Made by a program: the position numbers and the translations under genes
Shown: piece after piece, positions 16,438 to 25,293 of the stretch
Numbering within the stretch: the first letter of the stretch is position 1
Layout of the letters: each line of letters begins with the position of its first letter
Notes under the pieces: model-generated
The model's database searches: none
What the model saw: the letters and a program-made list of their open reading frames with translations, nothing else
What the model was told of the DNA's origin: nothing
From: Enterocloster asparagiformis
Lineage (GTDB): Bacteria > Bacillota > Clostridia > Lachnospirales > Lachnospiraceae
Reading direction: 5' to 3'
Length of the DNA: 64,000 bases
Assembly: GCA_018380885.1 (NCBI GenBank)
Contig: JAGZSY010000033.1
Coordinates: forward strand, 3,708-67,707

Positions 16438-18270
16438 GTGAGACAGGAGCGGAACATGGTGATTCTCGGCATGGGTTATCTCATGGAGTACATATCCCCT
16501 TGCTATCGGCATATGCTGGGGGAGGCCGCAGGGCGCTGCATAACGGCGGTGACGGCGGATGAGGCGGACCTGCCCAGAAAGCGGGAAACGTTTGAGTTCC
16601 CGGTGGTGTTAAACGACAATCTCGGCGCGCTGGAGGAAAAGCGGCCGCAGATCATCCTTTTTGCGCCTCCGCCCTCGGTGGCTCCGGGGCTGACGGAGGA
16701 GGTGCTGGTCCCTTATTACCGGAAGGTGCGGGACCGCGGGGAAAAACTGCCGGTGCTATACGCGTTTCCGCCCAAGCCCGAGGGTAGCTATTATCTGGAA
16801 AAACTTGGAAATGATGTGCAGGTGGTGAATATTCTCCCCAACATGGTGAGCCGGATCGCCGGGGAGAACTTGCAGGGCGAGGGCCTGACCTACCTGACCT
16901 TCCCGGAGCATTCCCGGTGGGCGGATGAGGAGCGGGCGTATCTGGAGGACTTTTTCTCACCCCTGGGGGGCTGCATCGAGGTGAAGCCGGCCCATGTGAT
17001 GCAGATGCTGGCAGGAACCGTGACGGTGCACAACTGTTCGGAGATCATTCTGGCCATCTCCGACGCGCTGGAGCGCAGCGGGAACCCGGTGGACTTCCAC
17101 CGCATCGCCGGGGCTATGCGGGCCTACCATCAGAAAAAGTGGTCCTATTATCCCGCGGGGAGCACGCCCTGCGGGGAGGACGAGGTGGAGCCGGGACTCT
17201 TTGCCGCGCTGCGCAAGGTGGCCTTTCACTGGTTCACGGGCATCTATGAATTTTATCTGGATTCGGGCATGGACGAGACCACGGCCTCGCGCATCCTTGT
17301 GTCCCTGATGGATTTGCATCTGCACCTGCACCAGCGGGAGGACCGGGCCGTCATCGAGGCAAACGGAATCCGGCACGCCACCAAAGGCGGGGTGTTGGAA
17401 AAGGGCTGCATGGTGTTCGCCGCCCAGGTGGAGCGGGAGCTGGCCAGGACCTTTGAGGAGTGGCCGGATGTGCGGCTCTCCGACCAGTGGTGTTCCTGGC
17501 TGGAACAGCAGGCCTACTCCGTCACCGCCCAGGTGGCGGACCACAGCAGAAATCTGGCGGGAGCCCAGGGCGGCCGCTTTGCGGTGGAGCACCACGCGGT
17601 GATGTTCGGGCTCATGGCGCGGGCGGTTCTGGACGTGTGCGGGGACTCGGGCCGGGAGCTGGTGAAGGCGGGCACCGAGCACTATGCCCACGGCAGAGGG
17701 CAGAGGATGCGCCTGCGCTGCCTGCGGGACGGCAATCCCACGGACATGATCCACTATATGGCCTACGGGGAGTGGGTTCCGGAGCCGGGCACCATGGAGA
17801 TAAGGACCCGCCAGAAGTCGCCGGTCAACCGTACGCTGGTGGTCCGCTGCCCGTGGAAGACGGCTTGGAAGAAGTACGGCCTGATGGACTACGCCAGGCA
17901 CTACTGCGATTACGCGGACTTCGCGCTGGTGAAGGGGTTTGACCCGGGATTGGCGCTGGACATGGACAGCTGGATGGCCAGGGGAGACGAGGGCTGCGGG
18001 TTCACCTGGAACGGGGCGGACCTGGACGGGGCGGCTGAGGCCGAGATCGCCAGGGTGAAGGAACAGAACCGGCAAGGCGGCGTGCTGGACTGGGAGTACC
18101 ACACGGCGCACATGTATTTCGCGTTCTGTCAGGTGCTGGAGGAAAAGCTGGACGCCGAGAGCCGCGGACAGGTGATATCCACCGTGAGGGGAGAGTTTAA
18201 AGAGCGCTTCGGAGCCGCGGCCCTGGACACAGTGGACGCGTATGCGGGGACGGATTTTTTCACCATATAG
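16438..18270 (+). CDS. Two-domain protein: P5C-reductase-like domain plus ATC-hydrolase-like domain
   Basis: The first half (about 1-340) looks like a pyrroline-5-carboxylate-reductase-like enzyme: an N-terminal nucleotide-binding start (VILGMGYLME), the stretch VNILPNMVSRIAGENL, then a helical part whose HATKGGVLEKGC recalls the P5CR dimer motif. The second half (about 345-610) matches the L-2-amino-thiazoline-4-carboxylate hydrolase-like family. It has a helical region with EHYAHGRGQRMR, then CPWKTAWKKYGL, HYCDYADFALVKGF and ARGDEGCGFTW. GTG 16438 follows AAAGGAGG. It is the last gene of the Liv operon, so it probably acts on the imported compound. I do not know a described enzyme with this fusion. 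Confidence 0.65.
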   Translation: MRQERNMVILGMGYLMEYISPCYRHMLGEAAGRCITAVTADEADLPRKRETFEFPVVLNDNLGALEEKRPQIILFAPPPSVAPGLTEEVLVPYYRKVRDRGEKLPVLYAFPPKPEGSYYLEKLGNDVQVVNILPNMVSRIAGENLQGEGLTYLTFPEHSRWADEERAYLEDFFSPLGGCIEVKPAHVMQMLAGTVTVHNCSEIILAISDALERSGNPVDFHRIAGAMRAYHQKKWSYYPAGSTPCGEDEVEPGLFAALRKVAFHWFTGIYEFYLDSGMDETTASRILVSLMDLHLHLHQREDRAVIEANGIRHATKGGVLEKGCMVFAAQVERELARTFEEWPDVRLSDQWCSWLEQQAYSVTAQVADHSRNLAGAQGGRFAVEHHAVMFGLMARAVLDVCGDSGRELVKAGTEHYAHGRGQRMRLRCLRDGNPTDMIHYMAYGEWVPEPGTMEIRTRQKSPVNRTLVVRCPWKTAWKKYGLMDYARHYCDYADFALVKGFDPGLALDMDSWMARGDEGCGFTWNGADLDGAAEAEIARVKEQNRQGGVLDWEYHTAHMYFAFCQVLEEKLDAESRGQVISTVRGEFKERFGAAALDTVDAYAGTDFFTI

Positions 18271-18301
18271 AACGAGAACGGCGTATTCTTCAGAATGCGG
18301 A

Positions 18302-18341
18302 GGCCGCGGCTGCCCGCGGGGCAAAAGCCGCGGGGGCGGCC
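18302..18341 (+). other. GC-rich hairpin after the Liv operon
   Basis: GGCCGC at 18302-18307 pairs with GCGGCC at 18336-18341 around an inner CCGCGG/CCGCGG stem. There is no U-run. It probably marks the 3' end of the Liv transcript as a stability hairpin. Confidence 0.45.
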
Positions 18342-18383
18342 GCGCTGAAACGGCGGCAGGTGAGTATTGCCTGAAATATGGGT

Positions 18384-18412
18384 TTGACAGACTGTCCTGG
18401 GGAAACTATAAT
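18384..18412 (+). promoter_or_regulatory. Consensus promoter of the lone HicB-like gene
   Basis: TTGACA at 18384-18389 and TATAAT at 18407-18412, separated by exactly 17 bases. All twelve hexamer bases match the housekeeping sigma consensus, so expression should be strong unless repressed. Confidence 0.9.
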
Positions 18413-18476
18413 AGACTGCGGAGGGCTTCGGCCTTCGGAAACAGCGATTATAGAGAAACAACAGGAGATAGAGATT

Positions 18477-18752
18477 ATGACCTTTACTTACCCCGCGGTT
18501 TTTACACCGCATAAAGAGGACGGCGGCTACCACGCGTCCTTTCCCGACCTGGAGTGCTGCGAGGCGGACGGCCCGGACCTGGAGGATGCCATCGAGGCGG
18601 CCAGGGATGCAGCCTACAACTGGCTTAACCTGGAGTGGGAGGAGGGCGGGGATTTCCCCGGACAGACCCACGTGGAGGACATCGTCCTGGAGGAGGGCAG
18701 CTTTGCCAGACAGATTATGGTGCGGCTGAAGCTGATGCCGGACAACGATTAA
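18477..18752 (+). CDS. HicB-like antitoxin-family protein, without HicA
   Basis: A 91-residue acidic protein with the partial RNase-H-like HicB fold: YPAVFTPHKEDGGYHASFPDLE and then DGPDLEDAIEAARDAAYNWL. HicB proteins neutralise the HicA mRNA interferase. No HicA-like gene (about 60 residues with a GSHH-type motif) lies on either side, and no C-terminal DNA-binding segment is seen. The ATG at 18477 follows ACAGGAGA. It may be an orphan antitoxin or a HicB-fold protein with another role. Confidence 0.75.
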   Translation: MTFTYPAVFTPHKEDGGYHASFPDLECCEADGPDLEDAIEAARDAAYNWLNLEWEEGGDFPGQTHVEDIVLEEGSFARQIMVRLKLMPDND

Positions 18753-18830
18753 GCGGCCGTGTGGCGGGGCCTGCGCTTCCACGCACTGCGCGCGGATGAA
18801 ACGATGAGATGAGACAGAATCAAGATTGAG

Positions 18831-18877
18831 AAGGCCCGGAGGGCTGCGCCGGTTGGCGCGGTGTTCCGGGCCTTTTT
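18831..18877 (+). terminator. Terminator after the HicB-like gene
   Basis: AGGCCCGGA (18832-18840) pairs with TCCGGGCCT (from about 18865), followed by T residues to 18877. An inner GCGCC/GGCGC hairpin lies in the loop. Confidence 0.8.
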
Positions 18878-18960
18878 GCCGCGGTATTAATGTGCAGGTT
18901 GCACAAACAGATCGCGGGAGAAGGGCGCGTATCATAAATAATAGTGAAAAACGCCGTCAT

Positions 18961-19057
18961 ATTGCCGAAATGAAAAATAAAGTATAATTTAATATTGATT
19001 ATTTTAAATTAATTTATTAATATATAATTAATCAAATTAATTTGTAATTAATTTTTC
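18961..19057 (+). promoter_or_regulatory. AT-rich palindrome cluster before the D-amino-acid operon
   Basis: This stretch is almost pure A/T in a GC-rich chromosome. It holds two perfect 12-base palindromes, TAAATTAATTTA (19005-19016) and CAAATTAATTTG (19033-19044), plus AATTAAT cores at 19026-19032 and 19046-19053. It is the likely promoter and operator zone for the gene starting at 19138, perhaps read by the XRE-cupin regulator of the same cluster. I could not fix a single -35/-10 pair. Confidence 0.5.
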
Positions 19058-19137
19058 CGCGGAGATGGTTTTACCGAAATTCCGGCGCGGGGCGGCGTCA
19101 TGAACCGGTCGGCACCGGGCGAGAGAGGAGCTCACGT

Positions 19138-20730
19138 ATGCTTGATGTATTAATTAAAAATGCAAAGGTAATTGATGGGACAGGTTCTCAGGCAGTTGAA
19201 GGGAACGTTGGGATTTGCGGGGACAAAATTGTTTATCCGGCGCAGGATCAGGAGGCAAAGCAGGTGATTGACGCGGCAGGGCGAGTGGTCAGCCCCGGCT
19301 TTATCGACGCCCACTCCCACGGGGATTTGATCCTGGGGACAGAGAGCGCCCACCTGTTTAAGACCAATCAGGGCGTCACCACGGAGGTGACCGGCCAGTG
19401 CGGCCTTTCCATCGCTCCCACGAATCCGGCTTATCTGGATCTGGCCCAGCACCTGCTGAGCCTCGGCACTCCGTCGTTTCCGGAGGATATGGTCAACTGG
19501 AACAATTTCAGCCGCTATCTGGAGTACGCCGACCAGCAGCCTAAAACCGCCAATGTGATGATGTACGTGGGTCACAGCACCCTGCGCATCGCCGTGATGG
19601 GATTTGCCAACCGTGTGGCTACGGACCAGGAGCTGGAGCAGATGAAGGCGATTTTAAAGGACGCCATGGAGCACGGGGCCGCGGGCTTTTCCACCGGACT
19701 GATCTACACGCCCAGCTGTTATGCGGATGAGCGTGAGGTGGTGGAGCTGGCCAAGGTGATCAGGCCTTACAACGGAATCTACGCCTCCCATATGCGCAAC
19801 GAGTCCTACGACATTGTCAAGTCCGTGAAGGAGACCATCGATGTGGGCCGCAAAGCCGGGGTGACAGTGGATATTTCCCATCACAAGACCCTGGGCAAGA
19901 CCAACTGGGGTTTGCAGAAGGAAACGCTGAGGCTGATTCAGGAGGCCAGGGATGAGGGAATCAACGTTGTGTGCGACCAGTATCCCTACACCTGCAATAT
20001 GACCCATTTAAACGCGTGCATCCCGCCGTGGTATTTTGACCAGGGATTCGACGCCATGACGGAGCAGCTGAAGGACCCGGCCTTCCGCGCCAAGCTGCGC
20101 AAAGAGATGGAGGATCCCGCCACGCCCTATGACAATTACTATCTGAACGCCGGCGGCTGGAGCGGCGTGTTTGTGTCCAGCTCAACGGAAACGCCCCAGG
20201 CGGAGGGGAAGTTTATCAGCGACTATGCGGCGGAGCTTCACAAGGACCCGTGGGATACGTTCTTCGACCTGATGGTGGACAACCGGTGCAGCAGCGGAGG
20301 CGTCTACAGCAGCATGTGCGAGGAGGATGTGTGCGAGATCGCCAGCGCGCCTTTCTGCATCGTGGGCAGCGACGGGCTGACCCGTTCCTGGGAGGAAAAG
20401 GGTCATCCGAGAGCCAGCGCCACCTTCCCCCACGCGATCACTTACTTTGTCAAGGAGAAGAAAATCTTCACGCTGGAGCAGATGATCCGCAAGATGACGG
20501 GGCTCACGGCGGATGCGCTGTCCATCAGGAACAAGGGCTACATACGGGACGGCTACGACGCGGACCTGGTACTGTTTGATTACGACCGCCTGAGGGACAC
20601 CGCGACCTATACCAATTCCAATTCCCTGACGGAAGGCATAGACTATGTTTTTGTCAACGGACAGATCGTGTATCAGGACCAGAAGCTGACGGGGATTTAT
20701 TCCGGAAAAATGATCCGGCATAACGCTTGA
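19138..20730 (+). CDS. N-acyl-D-amino-acid deacylase (D-aminoacylase family)
   Basis: A 530-residue amidohydrolase that removes the acyl group from N-acyl-D-amino acids. The zinc site starts with DAHSH (His59, His61), the cysteine in TGQCGLS is Cys88, later histidines lie in SHMRNES and ISHHKTLGK, and the catalytic aspartate is in VGSDGLTRSWE. These match the D-aminoacylase pattern. AGAGAGGAG lies upstream of the ATG. The next two genes are a permease and D-serine dehydratase, so the released amino acid is probably D-serine or a similar D-amino acid. Confidence 0.88.
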   Translation: MLDVLIKNAKVIDGTGSQAVEGNVGICGDKIVYPAQDQEAKQVIDAAGRVVSPGFIDAHSHGDLILGTESAHLFKTNQGVTTEVTGQCGLSIAPTNPAYLDLAQHLLSLGTPSFPEDMVNWNNFSRYLEYADQQPKTANVMMYVGHSTLRIAVMGFANRVATDQELEQMKAILKDAMEHGAAGFSTGLIYTPSCYADEREVVELAKVIRPYNGIYASHMRNESYDIVKSVKETIDVGRKAGVTVDISHHKTLGKTNWGLQKETLRLIQEARDEGINVVCDQYPYTCNMTHLNACIPPWYFDQGFDAMTEQLKDPAFRAKLRKEMEDPATPYDNYYLNAGGWSGVFVSSSTETPQAEGKFISDYAAELHKDPWDTFFDLMVDNRCSSGGVYSSMCEEDVCEIASAPFCIVGSDGLTRSWEEKGHPRASATFPHAITYFVKEKKIFTLEQMIRKMTGLTADALSIRNKGYIRDGYDADLVLFDYDRLRDTATYTNSNSLTEGIDYVFVNGQIVYQDQKLTGIYSGKMIRHNA

Positions 20731-20753
20731 CAAATCACATAGGAGGGGTGAAT

Positions 20754-22118
20754 ATGAATATACTGGTTGCATTTATCATCACAATGGCCGCGCTGCTTGT
20801 GGCGTTGATTAAATTTAAGGTGAGCCCTGGGCTGGCGCTGTTTGCGTCGGCGATTCTCATGGGGTTTCTCAGCGGAATGGGCTTGACGGACCTGATGGGA
20901 TACCTGACCTCCGGCTTCGGCAGCATGATGACCAGCATCGGACTGATCATTCTGTTCGGCGGAATATTCGGCATGATGCTGGGCGACGCGGGCGGCATGG
21001 AGGAGCTGGCCAAGGGCCTGCTGCGCAAGGTGGGGCGCAAAAATGACCTGTTGGCTATGAACCTGGCCGGCTTTATCGTGTCCATTCCCGTTTATTTCGG
21101 CTCCGCTTATATTATGATGGCGCCGCTTGTGACCTCCCTGCAAAAGCTGACCAGGAAAAAGACCAGCAGCTACGTTGCGGCGCTGTTTACCGGACTGCTG
21201 CTGACCCACTGCATCGTGGCGCCCACGCCGGGTCCCACAGCCGTGTGCGGCCAGCTGGGAGCTAATCTGGGGTGGTTTATCCTCTATGGAGTGATAGTGG
21301 CCCTGCCGGCCAGCCTGATCTGCGGATGGCAGTACGGAAATTTCCTAAACCGCAGGCCTGACAAGAGCGGGGAAAAGGCGGATCGCAGAGCGCTGGTGGA
21401 GAATGAGCAGCTTTTACAGGCGGACCCGGAAAAGCCGTCCGCGCTGAAAATTTTCCTGCTGATCCTGTTCCCCATCGCCCTGATCGTGGTGGGGGCCATC
21501 GCAGGTGTGGTGCTGCCCGCGGAGAGCTTTGGGTTTAAATTTTTCAGCCTGGTGGGTAACAACAACATCGCGCTGTTTCTGGCTCTGATCCTGACGGCCC
21601 TGGTGCTGCGCAAATATCTGGTGAAAAATACGGGACTTACCGTAATGCAGTATGTGGACAAGGTTTCCGACAAGCTGGGCAACATCCTGATGGTAATCGG
21701 CTGCGGGGGATGCTTTGGCACCGTGCTCCAGAAATGCGGTCTGGGCGACGCTCTGGTGGGATTCATGTCCGGTATGAATATGCCGATCCTGCTGCTGGCG
21801 TTCCTGCTGGCCATGATCATCCGCGCGGCCGTGGGGTCCGCTACGGTGGCGATGCTGACAACGGTTTCGATTATCGGCACCTCCGCGGTGTCCATGGGAT
21901 ATTCCCCGATTATCGTGGGACTTTGTATCTGCGCAGGCACGGTGGGCCTGACCCTTCCCACGGACGCGGCCTTCTGGCTGCCCGCGCGGAACAATGATCT
22001 GACCACGTCGGAGGCCTTTGTGGCCACGACCTACAGCACGACCGGGGCCAGCATCGTTGCGTTTCTTGTCTTACTGGTATTAAATGCGTTTGTGGGAATA
22101 CTGCCCGGCATGTTTTAG
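20754..22118 (+). CDS. GntP-family permease
   Basis: A 454-residue membrane protein with about 12 to 14 segments. Family features include [38 protein letters not shown] and [13 protein letters not shown]. GntP relatives carry gluconate, other hydroxy acids or D-serine (DsdX). The setting between a D-aminoacylase and D-serine dehydratase favours a D-amino acid or its N-acyl form. The ATG at 20754 follows AGGAGGGG, 23 bases after the previous stop. Confidence 0.85.
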   Translation: MNILVAFIITMAALLVALIKFKVSPGLALFASAILMGFLSGMGLTDLMGYLTSGFGSMMTSIGLIILFGGIFGMMLGDAGGMEELAKGLLRKVGRKNDLLAMNLAGFIVSIPVYFGSAYIMMAPLVTSLQKLTRKKTSSYVAALFTGLLLTHCIVAPTPGPTAVCGQLGANLGWFILYGVIVALPASLICGWQYGNFLNRRPDKSGEKADRRALVENEQLLQADPEKPSALKIFLLILFPIALIVVGAIAGVVLPAESFGFKFFSLVGNNNIALFLALILTALVLRKYLVKNTGLTVMQYVDKVSDKLGNILMVIGCGGCFGTVLQKCGLGDALVGFMSGMNMPILLLAFLLAMIIRAAVGSATVAMLTTVSIIGTSAVSMGYSPIIVGLCICAGTVGLTLPTDAAFWLPARNNDLTTSEAFVATTYSTTGASIVAFLVLLVLNAFVGILPGMF

Positions 22119-22150
22119 CAGGGGCGATTAATCAGTTGAAGGAGTTAATT

Positions 22151-23497
22151 ATGTTGCAGAATCAATCCATATCAAAATTGTTGGAGGAGCCGTGCGTGAG
22201 GGCGCTGGCCGGGCTTGAGGAGATATTCTGGGTGAATCCGCGCAAGGAGCCCTGCCGGGAAGCCCTGGGCAGAGCGGAGCTCACGCTGAAAGACGTGCTC
22301 GACGCCTCAAACCGGCTGGAGCGCTTCGCGCCCTACATCCGCAAGGTGTTTCCCGAGACGGAGGCCGCGGGTGGAATCCTGGAGTCTCCTCTGCGGGAGA
22401 TTCCGGAAATGCAGAGGCTGCTCTGCAAGCGGGCGGGAGCCGGTGTTGAGGGACGGTGGTTTTTAAAATGCGACAGCCATCTGCCCGTGTCCGGCTCCAT
22501 CAAGGCCAGGGGCGGCATCTACGAGGTGCTCTGCTTTGCGGAGAAAATAGCGCTGGAGCAGGGCGGCCTGCGCCTGGAGGACGATTACAGCGTGTTGGCG
22601 GAGGAACGTTTCCGGAAGCTGTTTTCCGGCTACAGCGTCGCGGTGGGGTCCACGGGGAATCTGGGGCTGTCCATCGGTATCATGAGCGCAAAGCTGGGAT
22701 TTTCTGTGACGGTCCACATGTCGGCGGATGCCCGGCAGTGGAAAAAGGACCTGTTGAGAAGCAGGGGAGTGCAGGTGGTGGAATATGAGCAGGATTACAG
22801 CCTGGCGGTCACGGAGGGCCGCAGGCAGGCCGAACAGGACCCGCGCTGCCACTTTGTGGACGATGAAAATTCCAAAACACTGTTCCTGGGATACGCCGTG
22901 GCCGCGCTGCGGCTGAAGGGCCAGATGGAGCGGCAGGGGATTGCGGTTGACGGGGAACACCCTCTGTTCGTATACCTGCCCTGCGGCGTGGGCGGAGGCC
23001 CGGGAGGCGTGGCCTTCGGCCTGAAGCTGGTCTTTGGGGATCATGCTCACTGCTTTTTTGCGGAGCCCACCCACTCCCCGTGTATGCTTTTGGGGATGGC
23101 CACAGGCCTGCACAATCGGATTTCTGTCCAGGACATCGGCATCGACAACCGAACAGCGGCCGACGGCCTGGCGGTGGGCCGCCCCTCAGGCTTTGTGGGA
23201 CGGTTTATGGAGCCGTTTATGGACGGCTGCTATACGGTCTCCGATGAGAATCTCTACCGTATGCTGTCGCGTCTGGGGGAGACGGAGAAGCTGTGGCTGG
23301 AGCCCAGCGCCCTTGCGGGGATGTGCGGTCCGCTGTGGCTGGCCCAGGACTGCGCGGCGGCTTACCTGAAGGAACAGGGTCTGACCGCACATATGGCCCA
23401 GGCGGTGCACATTCCGTGGGGGACCGGAGGAAGTATGGTGCCGGAAGCGGATATGAGAGGATATAATGAGGAAGGGATGAGATTATTGCGCCCGTGA
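22151..23497 (+). CDS. dsdA: D-serine ammonia-lyase
   Basis: A 448-residue PLP enzyme that converts D-serine to pyruvate and ammonia. The Schiff-base lysine is Lys118 in SGSIKARGG, and family blocks include [20 protein letters not shown] (a phosphate-binding and substrate loop) and [21 protein letters not shown] 22151 has GAAGGAG upstream; an in-frame TTG at 22136 has no better site. It completes the catabolic order deacylate, import, deaminate. Confidence 0.92.
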   Translation: MLQNQSISKLLEEPCVRALAGLEEIFWVNPRKEPCREALGRAELTLKDVLDASNRLERFAPYIRKVFPETEAAGGILESPLREIPEMQRLLCKRAGAGVEGRWFLKCDSHLPVSGSIKARGGIYEVLCFAEKIALEQGGLRLEDDYSVLAEERFRKLFSGYSVAVGSTGNLGLSIGIMSAKLGFSVTVHMSADARQWKKDLLRSRGVQVVEYEQDYSLAVTEGRRQAEQDPRCHFVDDENSKTLFLGYAVAALRLKGQMERQGIAVDGEHPLFVYLPCGVGGGPGGVAFGLKLVFGDHAHCFFAEPTHSPCMLLGMATGLHNRISVQDIGIDNRTAADGLAVGRPSGFVGRFMEPFMDGCYTVSDENLYRMLSRLGETEKLWLEPSALAGMCGPLWLAQDCAAAYLKEQGLTAHMAQAVHIPWGTGGSMVPEADMRGYNEEGMRLLRP

Positions 23498-23571
23498 GTG
23501 CCATGCGCCCAATTGGCGCGGGGCCGGAATGGTGATCGGATAATCCTGAGATTTTGACAGCGAAAAATGGG

Positions 23572-23614
23572 AGGCCGGACGTCTGCTTTAAGGCAAGCGT
23601 CCGGCCTTCCGTCT
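23572..23614 (+). terminator. Terminator after dsdA
   Basis: AGGCCGGACG (23572-23581) is the exact reverse complement of CGTCCGGCCT (23598-23607). A short pyrimidine-rich stretch with TTT follows. The weak U-run lowers certainty. Confidence 0.65.
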
Positions 23615-23803
23615 TTCGCTGTCCCGCTCCCCGCCCGCCGCGGGCGAAACGGGGGATGTTTCCCGAGAGAAGGGCCTTGCGTTTGTTTGGTTTGAGCGTT
23701 GCGTGCGGAGGAAAAGTGTGATAGAGTAGTAGAGAAAGTCTCCCTGGTCTCCACCGGTTGGGGCAGGGGGCTTGAAAGAAGATGGATTTAGGGGAGAACG
23801 GAT

Positions 23804-24364
23804 ATGGATGAATTGAACCTTGGGAAAAAATTACAGATGTACCGCACATCTCGCGGCATGAGCATACGGGAATTGTCGGATGCTACGGGAATCACCGCAT
23901 CCATGCTCAGCCAGATCGAGCATGAGCAGGTCAATCCATCGATCAATTCCCTGAACAATATCGCTAAGGCCTTAGGGGTCCCGCTGTACTGCTTTTTTCA
24001 GGAGGAGATCATAAAGGAGCCGGTGGTGCGGCACGACAGCCGCAAGACCATCGGGCGCCCGGAGAGCGCGGAGGAGGCGTACTATGAATTGCTGACCCCA
24101 GACACAAACGGGACTATCGAGTTCTGTATGATGGTGATTCCGCCCCATTCGGATTCCTTTGACAGCATCCACTGCCATACCGGCGAGGAGGTCGCCTATT
24201 TTCTGGGGGATGGGGACAGGGTGGAGCTTACCATCGAAGGGCGCGCCCTATATTTGGAGCAGAACGACAGCGTCCGCATCGCCCCCTTCGCCAACCATGT
24301 GTGGCACAACGGCACGGATGTGACGGCGCGGGTCATTTTTGCGATCACGCCGCCCAGCTTTTGA
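23804..24364 (+). CDS. XRE-family regulator with C-terminal cupin domain
   Basis: A 186-residue regulator. Residues about 8-62 are a helix-turn-helix (MSIRELSDATGITASMLSQI). Residues about 110-186 are a cupin with HCHTGEEVAYFLGDGD and PFANHVWHN. Such proteins sense small metabolites through the cupin and often control a neighbouring catabolic operon, so this one is a good candidate regulator of the D-amino-acid genes just upstream. The ATG follows GGGGAGA. It lies in the same direction but behind a terminator, so it is probably transcribed alone. Confidence 0.87.
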   Translation: MDELNLGKKLQMYRTSRGMSIRELSDATGITASMLSQIEHEQVNPSINSLNNIAKALGVPLYCFFQEEIIKEPVVRHDSRKTIGRPESAEEAYYELLTPDTNGTIEFCMMVIPPHSDSFDSIHCHTGEEVAYFLGDGDRVELTIEGRALYLEQNDSVRIAPFANHVWHNGTDVTARVIFAITPPSF

Positions 24365-24476
24365 TCAGTTTATTTTGAGCGGACAGGGGCGGTGAAATAA
24401 TGGGGGAGCATTGCCCTTGACATGAAATCAATATGATTTCTCATCATTGTGCGGTGCTCCCTTTCAGCTGTTTTAT

Positions 24477-24674
24477 TCAATTTTCTATCTGGTTTTTCTT
24501 TTCATCTTCTTTTATCACTGTCGTATTCGGCAAAGAATTAAGTCCCATACAAAAGATAATCAAACCCGCTGAAATGTATATCGCTTTTGTTGTCGTAACC
24601 CCTGATACTTTTACGCCAACGAGCGAGGCTCCAATGATAAAGTTGTATGCATCGCCTCCAATGTGTTCCCGCTA
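24477..24674 (-). pseudogene. Remnant of a small membrane protein gene
   Basis: Read on the minus strand, the frame from 24671 to 24477 gives 64 residues containing GGDAYNFIIGASLVGV and then a second hydrophobic stretch (YISAGLIIFCMGLNSLP) before a charged tail and TGA. There is no start codon. A TAG stops the same frame just upstream at 24674-24672, beyond which NLEK-like residues continue. An ATG giving MAADNL lies in a shifted frame further up. This looks like a frameshifted, decaying gene. The stretch is much richer in A/T than its neighbours, which fits an imported origin. The plus-strand open frame at 24433-24840 is not believed. Confidence 0.5.
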
Positions 24675-24812
24675 TTTCTCTAAATTTTTACAAATTGTCT
24701 GCGGCCATAAAGCCAGACAAAATTCCCCGGCCCCGCCTTACCCTATAAAGGAAATTGTAAGAAATTCTTCCTTGTATTTCCATGTGCCCTATGATATTGT
24801 AAATTACAACAA

Positions 24813-24835
24813 CTGTATTAATATGGTTAATACAG
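24813..24835 (+). promoter_or_regulatory. Perfect operator dyad before the GntR-ABC operon
   Basis: CTGTATTAA at 24813-24821 and TTAATACAG at 24827-24835 are exact reverse complements around TATGG. It lies 57 bases upstream of the GntR start codon. Regulators of the YtrA type commonly repress their own operon from such a site. Confidence 0.7.
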
Positions 24836-24891
24836 ATTGACGCCGGCCGGGAAGTGTCAGGGCCGGATCACATACAGGAGGGAGGTCAAAG

Positions 24892-25293
24892 ATGATTACA
24901 TTGGATTACAGGGACAGACGTCCGCTGTATGAGCAGGTGATCGAGCGGTTCCAGGACCTGATGTTTAAGGGCGTGCTAAAGCAGGATGATAAGATGCCCT
25001 CCGTGCGCGGCCTGGCCACGGATCTGTCCATCAACCCGAACACCATACAGCGCGCCTACTCAGAGCTGGAGCGCCAGGGATTCATCTATTCCATAAAGGG
25101 GAAGGGAAGCTTTGTGGCGGATACGGGGCGCATGAAAAGCGGGCGCATCAGGGAGTGGGAGAAATCCTTCGACGGCCTGGTGGAGGAGGCCGGGCAGTTA
25201 GGGATTTCCTGCGAGACCGTTGTAGGCCGGGTGCGCAGGAAATTGGATAAAACCGGGGAACCGGAGAAAGAGAGGGGAATGAGTGATGATTGA
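24892..25293 (+). CDS. GntR-family repressor, YtrA type
   Basis: A 133-residue protein: winged-helix domain in the first 75 residues (PLYEQVIERFQDLM, MPSVRGLATDLSINPNTIQR) and only a short helical tail, which defines the YtrA subfamily. These control ABC exporters responding to cell-envelope stress or antibiotics. It follows AGGAGGG and overlaps the ATPase gene by 8 bases. Confidence 0.9.
   Translation: MITLDYRDRRPLYEQVIERFQDLMFKGVLKQDDKMPSVRGLATDLSINPNTIQRAYSELERQGFIYSIKGKGSFVADTGRMKSGRIREWEKSFDGLVEEAGQLGISCETVVGRVRRKLDKTGEPEKERGMSDD

Noticed and set aside
16957-18324. Minus-strand open frame of 455 codons opposite the fusion protein
   Set aside because: No ribosome site or recognisable motif; it mirrors the strongly supported gene on the other strand.
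18271-18476. Search for a HicA toxin beside the HicB-like gene
   Set aside because: No frame of suitable length with a HicA-type motif on either strand.
24433-24840. Plus-strand 135-codon frame in the AT-rich gap
   Set aside because: It is the reverse of the membrane-protein remnant and has no ribosome site or family match.
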